Assembly (NCBI GenBank): GCA_016217545.1
Contig: JACRHT010000012.1
Coordinates: 186,001 to 250,000 of the forward strand
Origin: Opitutia bacterium
GTDB taxonomy: Bacteria; Verrucomicrobiota; Verrucomicrobiia; Opitutales; Opitutaceae
Direction of reading: 5' to 3'
DNA: 64,000 nucleotides
Shown: positions 1 to 7,137 of the stretch, in pieces
Numbering within the stretch: position 1 is the stretch's first letter
Layout of the letters: the number at the start of each line of letters is the position of its first letter
Made by a program: the position numbers and the translations under genes
The notes under the pieces: generated by a model
Databases searched by the model: none
Told to the model about the DNA's origin: nothing
What the model saw: only the letters and a program-made list of their open reading frames with translations

Positions 1-2
1 CG

Positions 3-548
3 CGCGTCAGCCCGCTCTTCGCCGACGCCTCGTATCTCGAAACGTGGGCCGGCGACCTCGAGCCCGGCCCGCGCGCACCCGCCAACGCGCCGGTCGTGCG
101 CGTCTCGTGGTTCGCCGCGCGCGCTTACGCTGCGTGGGCCGGCAAGCGCCTGCCCACCACCGCCGAGTGGGAGCTCGCCGCCAGCGCCGGCTACACGCGC
201 GCCGACGGCAAGAACGACGAGCAGCTCAACCGCGACCTCTACGCCTGGCTCGCGCGCCCCGTGCCGGCCGTGCTCCCCGACGCCGCGACCGCGCGCCCGA
301 ATTTCCACGGCGTGCGCGGTCTGCACGGCCTCGTCTGGGAATGGGTCAGCGATTTCAACACCGCGATGGTCACCGGCGAGTCGCGCGCCGACTCCGGCCT
401 CGAACGCGACCTCTTCTGCGGTGCCGGTTCGGTCGGCGCCAAGGACACGACCGACTACGCCGCGTTCATGCGGCAAGCGCTCCGCTCCTCTCTCCGCGCC
501 AACAACACCACGTCCTCCCTCGGCTTCCGCTGCGCGCAGGACCTCTGA
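3..548 (+). CDS. SUMF1/formylglycine-generating-enzyme family protein, 3' part
   Basis: The reading frame is open from the window edge to the TGA at 546-548, so only the C-terminal 181 residues are present. The visible part carries the FGE-sulfatase fold signatures: VRVSWFAARAYAAWAGKRLP followed by TTAEWELAA near the start, then GLVWEWVSDF, and a C-terminal NNTTSSLGFRCA. In this family the fold either converts a sulfatase cysteine to formylglycine or serves as a binding or modifying domain. No catalytic cysteine pair can be judged because the N-terminal part is missing. A seven-base pyrimidine tract begins five bases after the stop. The next gene is on the same strand 48 bases on, so co-transcription is possible. 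Family assignment is firm; the substrate is unknown. Confidence 0.8.
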   Translation, partial: RVSPLFADASYLETWAGDLEPGPRAPANAPVVRVSWFAARAYAAWAGKRLPTTAEWELAASAGYTRADGKNDEQLNRDLYAWLARPVPAVLPDAATARPNFHGVRGLHGLVWEWVSDFNTAMVTGESRADSGLERDLFCGAGSVGAKDTTDYAAFMRQALRSSLRANNTTSSLGFRCAQDL

Positions 549-552
549 ACGA

Positions 553-586
553 TCTTTCTCTTTCTTCTTTCTCCCAATCTTTCTCC
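553..586 (+). repeat. Pyrimidine-rich heptad-like tract, copy 1
   Basis: This is a 34-base stretch of TTTCT(C/T) units at roughly seven-base spacing. It starts right after the SUMF1-like stop codon and ends just before the ATG at 597. It matches the tract at 5495-5528 at 31 of 34 positions. It contains no Shine-Dalgarno sequence. Confidence 0.75.
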
Positions 587-596
587 GCGCCACGCC

Positions 597-1385
597 ATGA
601 ACACCACGTCCTTCCCCACCCCAACGTCTTCCCGCCCCCCCGCACCGAGTAACCCAATAGGTTACTCATCCCGCTCGCTCTCACTCTGGGGCGGTAACCT
701 ATTAGGTTACTCCGTCCGTTTGGCCGCGGTCGGGGTTGCGCTTTCCGCCGCGGTCGCGGTTAGCGCCGGCTCTTGCTGCAAGCCCGAGCCGAAACCGGAA
801 CCCAAGGACGCGTGCTGCGCCGCGGCCGAAAAGCCCGCCTCCGCGAAGAAGGCCGATTGCTGCAAGCCCGCGGAAGCCGCCGACACCACCGCTGCACCCT
901 TCACGCGCACCTCGCTCTACCAAGCCGACGGCTCCTTCACCGACGATTCGGGGAAATCCTTCCGCCTCGCCTCCCTGCGCGGTCGTCCCGTCGTGGTGAA
1001 CCTGTTCTTCGCCACCTGCGGCTACGCCTGCCCGCTCGCCGTCACCGACCTGCTCGCCGTGCAAGCGCGCCTCTCGCCCACGCAGCGCAAGGACACCGTG
1101 TTCGTCCTCGTGTCGTTCGATCTCCAGCGCGACACCGTCGAGGCGCTCGCGCAATACCGCGCCGCGCGCCAGCTCGACGACAACTGGATCCTCCTCCGCG
1201 GCGACGACGCGTCCGTCCGCGAACTCGCCGCTCTCCTCGGCGTGAAATACAAGCAGGAAGCCGACGGCTCCTTCGCCCACTCGAACCTCTTCACGATCCT
1301 CAACCGCGAAGGCGAAGTCGTCCACCAGCGCATCGGCCTGCAAAGCGGCATCGACGGCGCCGTCGCCGCGCTCACCGCCCTCTAA
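597..1385 (+). CDS. SCO1/SenC-like thiol/copper protein
   Basis: A 262-residue thioredoxin-fold protein. From about residue 100 it has the SCO pattern: a CGYAC motif (C141 and C145, CxxxC) and a distal histidine (H228 in FAHSNLF), the three copper ligands of SCO1/SenC proteins that mature cytochrome oxidase or handle periplasmic thiols. A hydrophobic stretch (about residues 41-58) followed by SAGSCC suggests a lipoprotein-like or cleaved signal; a Cys/Pro/Lys-rich linker follows. The ATG at 597 is preferred because the same pyrimidine leader plus ATG-AAC precedes nrfA. A TTG at 720 is the only other in-frame start before the signal segment, and would exclude the odd N-terminus, which is written partly by two palindromic hairpins (647-667, 694-710). 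SCO family firm; start uncertain. Confidence 0.75.
   Translation: MNTTSFPTPTSSRPPAPSNPIGYSSRSLSLWGGNLLGYSVRLAAVGVALSAAVAVSAGSCCKPEPKPEPKDACCAAAEKPASAKKADCCKPAEAADTTAAPFTRTSLYQADGSFTDDSGKSFRLASLRGRPVVVNLFFATCGYACPLAVTDLLAVQARLSPTQRKDTVFVLVSFDLQRDTVEALAQYRAARQLDDNWILLRGDDASVRELAALLGVKYKQEADGSFAHSNLFTILNREGEVVHQRIGLQSGIDGAVAALTAL
647..667. repeat. TAATA-class hairpin, copy 1 (variant loop CAATA)
   Basis: Eight-base arms GAGTAACC and GGTTACTC enclose a five-base loop CAATA. The element lies inside the N-terminal coding part of the SCO1-like gene if the ATG at 597 is used. It belongs to the same family as the hairpins at 694-710, 50514-50540 and 50579-50605. Confidence 0.7.
694..710. repeat. TAATA-class hairpin, copy 2
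   Basis: Arms GTAACC and GGTTAC enclose the loop TATTA. The core is identical to the hairpin at 50579-50605, about 50 kb away. It lies ten bases before the TTG at 720, the alternative start of the SCO1-like gene. Confidence 0.7.
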
Positions 1386-1406
1386 AACCACCTTCGCGCC
1401 GCGGCG

Positions 1407-3470
1407 CTACCACAGGCGCACACGTGCGTCCGGGGCGAGGTAGAGCCAATCGCCGGGACGGACGTCGAAGGCGTCATACCACGCATCGAGATTGCGCGCC
1501 GTCGCGGCGCGAAACGCTTCCGGCGCATGGTTGTCGGTCTGCACTTGTCGGCGCAGACCCGCTTCGTCGGTCTTCGCCCGCCACGCGCGAGCGAAGGCGA
1601 TGAAGAACTCGCGATTCTGCGCCCGCGTGTATTCCGCGTCGGCGGCGCGTGCGCCGAGTGCGTGCCGGTGCGCCACGAAGGCGAGTTCCAAGCCCGCGAG
1701 GTCGGCGAAATTTTCCACCAGCGTCCGCTGTCCGTCGAGCGGCAGATCCGCGGCCCGGCATGCGGCGAACTGCGCGATGAGGGGCTGCGTGGCGGCGGCG
1801 TAAGCGGCGCGATCCGCGTCGGTCCACCAGTTACGCAGTGCGCCTCCCGCGTCGTAGTCTGCGCCGAGCGTGTCCACGAAGTGGCACATTTCGTGGGCAA
1901 AGATCGCGCCGATCGACCCATAGAGCGCCGCGCGCGAAGCCGCCGGGTCGAACTTGGGCGGCTGCAGCAGCGCGGCCGCGAAGTTGTAGGAGTTGAGCAG
2001 GAGGTTGATCACCGCGCCGGATTGGTGCGGCGACATCGTCCACTCGCGTAGATCGACGGGCCGGTCGAGTCGGGCGAGCGCAGCGCGATGGCGCCATTCC
2101 GCCACGCGGCGGCGATTGCCGAAGGCGTCGTCGCGCGCGACCGTCAACGCGGAGTCGTCCACCCAGGTCTCCGGGTGACCCGCGCTGAAATGCGCGACCC
2201 GCAAAATCTCCTGCGCGCGCCGGCGACCCTCCGGGCTCAGCCAGCGAGCGGTGGCCACGCCGCGCTGGAAATGCGCGAGCATATCGTCGGCGACCGCCTG
2301 CACGCGCGCCTTCACCTCCGGCGGGAAAAATTTCTCCACGTAGGCCCGGCCCAGCAGCTCGGGCAGCGCCCGCTCGAGCTCGGCCAGCGCAAGCTGTGGG
2401 CGCGCACCAGCGGGTTCCGCGCGGGCGGCGGCAAACTCCGCCGGCAACACGTCCGCATGGCGTTGCACGAGGTGGAAACGGAGATAGTCCTGCCACACGG
2501 CCAAAGGCTGGGCGTCGATCTGCGCCGCGATGCCGGTCACGGCGGCCGGCTGCCAGACCGCGATCTCCAGCGTGGTCTCGAGTCCGGCGGCGCGGAAGAA
2601 CTTTTCCCAATCGAGCCCCGGCGCGCGGGCGGGGAAATCGCTGCGGAGCCACACTTGGTCGGCGTTGCGCTCGTTGGCCGATTTCTCGTCGGAGACGTGC
2701 GTGTGCGCCAATTCCGTTTCGAGCGCGAGCACGGCGCGCGCGCGCTCCTCCGCGCGGTCGCAGCCGAGGCGACGCAGCGTCGCGGCGATGCCGGAAGCGT
2801 AGCGCGCGCGGCTTTCCACGGCTTCCGCCGTCTCGGCGGTGTAGGCCTCCGCCGCTCCGAGTCCGAGCCCGCCTTGCAGGAGATAGGCGTGGTGCCGGCC
2901 GTCGCCGCGAATGCCAAATTGCACCGCAAACCCGAAGACGTGCGGCGAGGAAAAGACGCCGGTGTTCAGCGGGTCACAATCGGCCCGCAGTTCGGCGCCG
3001 AGCCAGTCGGCCAGCGCACCTTTGTCCCCGAGCGCATCGATGCGCTGCAACAGCGGCTGGAGCGGGGCGGTTCCGCGAGCCTCGATGGCCTCCGTGTCGA
3101 GGAACGCCGCGCGATAGTCGCCGATCTTTCGCGCCGTCGAACCGGGCGCGGCCTGCTCCGCGCTGGCAAGCAACTCGGCCATCTGTCGCTTTGTCTGCGC
3201 GGCGATTTCATCGCGCGCCGTCCAGCGGTTGCGCCCGGTGGGCAGAGCGGTGGCCTTGAGCCACGCACCATTGGCGTAGGCGAAAAAGTCGTCGCCCGGA
3301 TGCACGGCGATGTCCACGCCGTCATCGACGCGGGGCGGAGTCTGCCGGGGTTCCGTCGCGCCCTCGAGGACAGCGGGGAGAAACGCAAGTCCGACGCCGA
3401 GCAGAAGACGCGTGGAAATCCGGCCCGCGCGGAAGCGCGACCCGCGAGGCGAGGCTGATTCGTGGTTCAT
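1407..3470 (-). CDS. M13 family (neprilysin-like) zinc metallopeptidase
   Basis: A 687-residue protein, the usual length for M13 endopeptidases. The zinc site is HEMCH (H526, E527, H530) with the third ligand E586 in ENFAD sixty residues downstream, the M13 spacing. DYDAGGALRNWWTDAD follows the HExxH motif as in the family. An N-terminal hydrophobic segment (LLLGVGLAFLPAVLEGA) indicates secretion to the periplasm, then HPGDDFFAYANGAWL, the typical M13 N-terminus. The start at 3470 puts the signal peptide at the N-terminus; CTGGAAAA just upstream is a weak ribosome site. M13 enzymes cleave short peptides. The gene is transcribed away from the nrf cluster and converges with the SCO1-like gene. 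Family assignment is firm; the substrate is unknown. Confidence 0.92.
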   Translation of the reverse strand: MNHESASPRGSRFRAGRISTRLLLGVGLAFLPAVLEGATEPRQTPPRVDDGVDIAVHPGDDFFAYANGAWLKATALPTGRNRWTARDEIAAQTKRQMAELLASAEQAAPGSTARKIGDYRAAFLDTEAIEARGTAPLQPLLQRIDALGDKGALADWLGAELRADCDPLNTGVFSSPHVFGFAVQFGIRGDGRHHAYLLQGGLGLGAAEAYTAETAEAVESRARYASGIAATLRRLGCDRAEERARAVLALETELAHTHVSDEKSANERNADQVWLRSDFPARAPGLDWEKFFRAAGLETTLEIAVWQPAAVTGIAAQIDAQPLAVWQDYLRFHLVQRHADVLPAEFAAARAEPAGARPQLALAELERALPELLGRAYVEKFFPPEVKARVQAVADDMLAHFQRGVATARWLSPEGRRRAQEILRVAHFSAGHPETWVDDSALTVARDDAFGNRRRVAEWRHRAALARLDRPVDLREWTMSPHQSGAVINLLLNSYNFAAALLQPPKFDPAASRAALYGSIGAIFAHEMCHFVDTLGADYDAGGALRNWWTDADRAAYAAATQPLIAQFAACRAADLPLDGQRTLVENFADLAGLELAFVAHRHALGARAADAEYTRAQNREFFIAFARAWRAKTDEAGLRRQVQTDNHAPEAFRAATARNLDAWYDAFDVRPGDWLYLAPDARVRLW

Positions 3471-3661
3471 TTTTTCCAGGGGGTAGAGAACGCGATCAGA
3501 GTCGCGTCCGATGGTTCCCGCACAATCGCCGCGAGCCCACTCGCAGTCCCGCCCGACGTAACGCGCAATTGGCACGACCAAACTGCGCCGCGTGGGTCGC
3601 GCGCGTCGCATCCGCGTCGCTCCTTATCGCGCGCAGTTCGTGCCGTTATAGGCGGCGCGTC

Positions 3662-3675
3662 TTGACGCAGATCAA
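3662..3675 (+). promoter_or_regulatory. FNR/DNR-type binding site upstream of porin-nrfHA
   Basis: TTGAC-GCAG-ATCAA matches the FNR consensus TTGAT-N4-ATCAA at nine of ten positions. Its centre (3668.5) is 41.5 bases upstream of 3710. A TATCGT -10-like hexamer sits at 3698-3703, exactly where a class II activator promoter would place it. The porin ATG is at 3753. A Crp/Fnr regulator with the matching recognition-helix residues is encoded at 15783-16502. Confidence 0.65.
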
Positions 3676-3697
3676 GGTTTTCGCCGCGACGGCCGGG

Positions 3698-3703
3698 TAT
3701 CGT
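3698..3703 (+). promoter_or_regulatory. Candidate -10 element of the porin-nrfHA promoter
   Basis: TATCGT shares four positions with TATAAT and lies 22 bases after the FNR-type site, the geometry of class II FNR-dependent promoters. The predicted transcription start is near 3710, leaving a leader of about 43 bases. Confidence 0.4.
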
Positions 3704-3752
3704 TCCCGGGTCAACGGCAACCACGGGCCGCTCCGACAACCTGCCCGTATTC

Positions 3753-4955
3753 ATGAAATCCCTCGCCGTTCTCCTTCTCGCCGCCACGCTCGCGCTCGCC
3801 GCCCACGCTGCCGAACCCGCCTCGTTCGCCGACGCCGTCGCGCAAGGCAAGGTCTCACTCAACGCCCGCCTGCGCTACGAAGGCGTGCAGCAGACCAATC
3901 TGCTCGACGCCAACGCGCTCACGCTCCGCACGCGCCTCGGCCTCACGACCGCGAAGTTCCACGGCTGGCAGTTCTCCGTTGAGGGCGAGAACGTCACCGC
4001 CTACGACGGCGACGCCTACAGCCAGTCCGGCCTCAATCCCGCCGCCGCCCGCCGCGCCGTGGTCGGCGACCCCGAGACCACCGAGCTGAACCAGCTCTGG
4101 CTCGCCTACACTTTCGGCAAAACCACCGCCACGCTCGGCCGCCAGAAGCTCATTCTCGACAACGCCCGTTTCGTCGGCGACGTGGGCTGGCGGCAGAATC
4201 AGCAGACGTTCGACGCGCTCGTCGTGCAGGACAAATCGCTCAAGGACACGACGCTCACCTACGCCTACCTCGACCAAGTGAACCGCGTGTTCTCGCGCCG
4301 CCACGCGCAAGGCCGCTGGGATTCCGAGTCGCACGTGTTGAATGCCGCCTACACCGGCAACCCGCTCGGCACCGTCACCGGCTACGCCTACCTGCTCGAC
4401 TTCGACAATTCCACCGCCAACTCCTGCGCCACCTACGGCGTCAGCCTCGTCGGCGCGCAGAAGATCAGCGACGCCCTCAAGTTCACTTACCGCGCCGAGC
4501 TCGCGACGCAGTCCGACTACGGCTCCAGCCCGCTGAGCTACTCCACCGTCTATCACAGCGTGGAGGCCGGCCTCGCGGCGAAGTCCGTCAGCTTCACGCT
4601 CGGTCACGAGCTGCTCGGTTCCGACAACAACGTCGGCTTCAAGACTCCGCTCGCGACGCTGCACGCCTTCAACGGCTGGGCCGACCTCTTCCTCGCGACG
4701 CCCGCCGCCGGCCTGCGCGACGTCTACGTCAAAGGCACTGCCAATTTCCCGTCGGCTGTCACGCTCACCGCGTTCTACCACTGGTTCGAAGCCGCGAAAG
4801 GCGGCGCGGATTTCGGCACCGAGACCGACGTGATGCTCTCGCGCAAGTTCGGCAAATACGTCACCGCGACGGCGAAGGCCGCCGAGTTCCGCCGCGACAG
4901 CCTCGCCTACGCCAACGTCCGCAAGGTCTGGCTCCAACTCGACTACGCGTGGTGA
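3753..4955 (+). CDS. Outer-membrane beta-barrel porin (alginate-export-like)
   Basis: A 400-residue protein with a clear signal peptide (MKSLAVLLLAATLALAAHAA) followed by SLNARLRYEGV and alternating amphipathic strands such as GWQFSVEGENV and TATLGRQKLILD. It ends in LQLDYAW, with a terminal aromatic residue as in outer-membrane barrels. The pattern resembles alginate_export/porin families with about 16-18 strands. It is the first gene behind the FNR-type site and is followed 58 bases later by nrfH, so a role in admitting nitrite or other small anions for ammonification is a reasonable inference. The barrel call is firm; the substrate is inferred only from context. Confidence 0.75.
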   Translation: MKSLAVLLLAATLALAAHAAEPASFADAVAQGKVSLNARLRYEGVQQTNLLDANALTLRTRLGLTTAKFHGWQFSVEGENVTAYDGDAYSQSGLNPAAARRAVVGDPETTELNQLWLAYTFGKTTATLGRQKLILDNARFVGDVGWRQNQQTFDALVVQDKSLKDTTLTYAYLDQVNRVFSRRHAQGRWDSESHVLNAAYTGNPLGTVTGYAYLLDFDNSTANSCATYGVSLVGAQKISDALKFTYRAELATQSDYGSSPLSYSTVYHSVEAGLAAKSVSFTLGHELLGSDNNVGFKTPLATLHAFNGWADLFLATPAAGLRDVYVKGTANFPSAVTLTAFYHWFEAAKGGADFGTETDVMLSRKFGKYVTATAKAAEFRRDSLAYANVRKVWLQLDYAW

Positions 4956-4963
4956 ACCTCCAT

Positions 4964-4980
4964 CGGGGATTCCCCGCTAC
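4964..4980. repeat. Small hairpin between porin and nrfH
   Basis: CGGGG-ATT-CCCCG is followed by CTAC. Read on the minus strand it is GTAG plus a short hairpin, the REP-like layout seen elsewhere in this window. It could also reduce read-through between porin and nrfH. Confidence 0.4.
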
Positions 4981-5013
4981 TTCGCCTCGTCGCGCTTCTG
5001 CTAAACTCCTTCC

Positions 5014-5490
5014 ATGAAACCCCCGGCGCCCCGCCTCCGTTTCTACCTCGCGCTGACGCTCACCGGCGTGATCGGCCTGTTCCTCGGGCTCGGCAGCTAC
5101 ACGTTCACGTTCGCCCACGGCCTTTCGTATTTTTCCAACGACCCGAAGGCGTGCGTGAACTGCCACATCATGCGCGAGCAGTTCGACGGCTGGCAGAAAT
5201 CCCCGCACCACGCCGTCGCCACCTGCAACGATTGCCACACGCCGCACGACTTCGTCCGGAAATACCTCACGAAAGCGGAAAACGGCTACTGGCACTCGAA
5301 GGGTTTCACGCTGCAGGACTTTCATGAGCCGATCATGATCCGCTCGAAGAACGTGGCCGTGCTCCAGGAAAACTGCGTCGCGTGCCACCAGCAGATCGTC
5401 GACGGCATCAACACCCACCCGGGCGATCCGCAGAAGATGCTCGATTGCCTCCACTGCCACCGCGACGTCGGCCACGGCCCCGTCCGCTGA
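5014..5490 (+). CDS. nrfH: Cytochrome c nitrite reductase small subunit NrfH
   Basis: A 158-residue tetraheme cytochrome of the NapC/NirT family. One N-terminal membrane anchor (about residues 10-34) is followed by four heme motifs: C47-VNC-H51, C71-NDC-H75, C121-VAC-H125 and C145-LHC-H149. The first has methionine two residues after the motif histidine (CxxCHxM), the NrfH signature. The protein passes electrons from menaquinol to NrfA at the periplasmic face of the inner membrane. It lies between the porin and nrfA, all on one strand, and is expected to be co-transcribed. Length, heme count and gene order all fit. Confidence 0.95.
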   Translation: MKPPAPRLRFYLALTLTGVIGLFLGLGSYTFTFAHGLSYFSNDPKACVNCHIMREQFDGWQKSPHHAVATCNDCHTPHDFVRKYLTKAENGYWHSKGFTLQDFHEPIMIRSKNVAVLQENCVACHQQIVDGINTHPGDPQKMLDCLHCHRDVGHGPVR

Positions 5491-5494
5491 CCGC

Positions 5495-5528
5495 TCTTTC
5501 TCTTCCCTCTTTCTCTCAATCTTTCTCC
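5495..5528 (+). repeat. Pyrimidine-rich heptad-like tract, copy 2
   Basis: The tract begins four bases after the nrfH stop and runs toward the nrfA start. It is the same 34-base sequence as at 553-586 apart from three substitutions, all of them C/T exchanges. Confidence 0.75.
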
Positions 5529-5548
5529 TTCCCCGCCCCTCACCCGCC

Positions 5549-7015
5549 ATGAACTCCCGCCTCTCCAGCCAACGCGGCCTCAGCATCGCCGGCTACCTCG
5601 GCCTGCTCGCCCTCTTCGCCGTCGCCACCTTCGGCGTCCTGATGCTCTACCAGAACATCGTCGCCCGCAAAGCCGAGGCGACCAAGGATGTCTTCCGCGT
5701 CGTCGAAGTCAGCGACAAGACGATCGACCCCGCCGTCTGGGGCAAAAACTACCCGCGCCAATACGACAGCTACAAGCGCACCGTCGACACCGAGCGCACC
5801 AACTTCGGCGGCAGCGAGGCGTTCCAGCACCTCGACGCTGATCCCATGTGGCGCCGCATCTTCGCCGGCTACGCCTTCGGCATCGATTACCGCGAGGAGC
5901 GCGGCCACGCCTACATGCTGCAGGACCAGCGCGAGACCGAGCGCGTCACCAAACGTCCGCAACCCGGCGCCTGCCTCCAGTGCCACGCCTCCACAGTGAA
6001 CCTTTACCTCGAGCAAGGCCTCAAGGCCGGCGCGCCCGCCGGCAAGGAGCACTGGGAAGAGCAAATGCAGAAGGGCTTCGAGGTCGTCTGCAAGATGCCC
6101 TACGCCGAAGCCACCAAGCTCGTCGAGCATCCGGTCTCGTGCATCGATTGCCACGACGCCGAGACGATGGCGCTCCGCGTGAACCGCCCGGGCTTCCTCA
6201 ACGGCATCCGCGCGCTCGCCAAGTCCGACTACCCGACGCCGCACCTGCCGAGCATCGAGCGCTGGCGCAAGGAAGGCCGCAAAGGCCAATACGAACCCAA
6301 CAAGGACGCCACGCGCCAGGAAATGCGCTCGATGGTCTGTGCCCAGTGCCACGTGGAGTATTACTTCAAAGGCGAGGGCAAGCTCGTCACCTACCCGTGG
6401 GACAAGGGCCTGAAGGTCGAGCAGATCGAGACCTACTACAACGAGGTCGGTCACAAGGATTGGGTGCACAAGGAAACCGGCGCCAACGTGCTCAAGGCCC
6501 AGCACCCCGAATTTGAAATGTGGAGCCAGGGCATCCACGCCCGCGCCGGCGTCTCCTGCGCCGATTGCCACATGCCCTACGTCCGCGAAGGCGCCGTCAA
6601 GGTCAGCAACCACCACGTCCGCTCGCCGCTCCTCAACGTCGCGCAGGCCTGCCAGACCTGCCACCGCGTCCCCGAGCAGGAAATCAAGGCCCGCGCCCTC
6701 GCCGTGCAGGACCGCAACGCCGCGCTCCTCACCCGCGGCGAGAAAGCGCTCGTCGGCCTGATCGACGCCATCGTCGCCGCGCAAAAAGCCGGCGCCACGG
6801 ATGCGCAACTCAAAGCCGCGCGCGAGTTCCAGCGTCAGGCCCAGTGGCGCCTCGACTTCGTCTCCGCGGAAAACTCCATGGGCTTCCACGCTCCGCAGGA
6901 AGCCGCGCGCATCCTCGCCGAGGCGATCGACTACGCCCGCCAAGGCGAACTCGCCGTCGCCCGCGACACGAAGCCGGCCGCTCCCGCCGTCGCCACCGCC
7001 GCCGGCACACCGTAA
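5549..7015 (+). CDS. nrfA: Ammonia-forming cytochrome c nitrite reductase NrfA, CXXCH type
   Basis: A 488-residue pentaheme periplasmic enzyme that reduces nitrite to ammonium. An N-terminal hydrophobic segment (about residues 11-30) exports or anchors it. Heme motifs lie at C142-LQC-H146, C198-IDC-H202, C264-AQC-H268, C337-ADC-H341 and C368-QTC-H372. The first, catalytic, heme site has histidine where most characterised enzymes have lysine (CXXCK). KAQH (K316, Q318, H319), the calcium-ligand and active-site histidine segment, and [10 protein letters not shown] with the active-site tyrosine are present. It is the last gene of the porin-nrfH-nrfA unit, followed by a terminator at 7037-7064. 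The function is firm; the heme-1 variant is notable. Confidence 0.95.
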   Translation: MNSRLSSQRGLSIAGYLGLLALFAVATFGVLMLYQNIVARKAEATKDVFRVVEVSDKTIDPAVWGKNYPRQYDSYKRTVDTERTNFGGSEAFQHLDADPMWRRIFAGYAFGIDYREERGHAYMLQDQRETERVTKRPQPGACLQCHASTVNLYLEQGLKAGAPAGKEHWEEQMQKGFEVVCKMPYAEATKLVEHPVSCIDCHDAETMALRVNRPGFLNGIRALAKSDYPTPHLPSIERWRKEGRKGQYEPNKDATRQEMRSMVCAQCHVEYYFKGEGKLVTYPWDKGLKVEQIETYYNEVGHKDWVHKETGANVLKAQHPEFEMWSQGIHARAGVSCADCHMPYVREGAVKVSNHHVRSPLLNVAQACQTCHRVPEQEIKARALAVQDRNAALLTRGEKALVGLIDAIVAAQKAGATDAQLKAAREFQRQAQWRLDFVSAENSMGFHAPQEAARILAEAIDYARQGELAVARDTKPAAPAVATAAGTP

Positions 7016-7036
7016 ATTTGGTTTGGTTCCGATCGA

Positions 7037-7074
7037 GAGGCGCGACTCGACCGAGTCGCGCCTCTTCGTTTTCC
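7037..7074 (+). terminator. Rho-independent terminator after nrfA
   Basis: A perfect 13-base stem (7037-7049 with 7052-7064, arm GAGGCGCGACTCG) is followed by TTCGTTTTCC. It separates the nrf unit from the MMPL-led operon. Confidence 0.85.
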
Positions 7075-7137
7075 ACGCCGCCGCGCGCCCCGGAACATTG
7101 GCTCGCGCCATCCGGTCGCATTTCGCAATCTGCCCCG

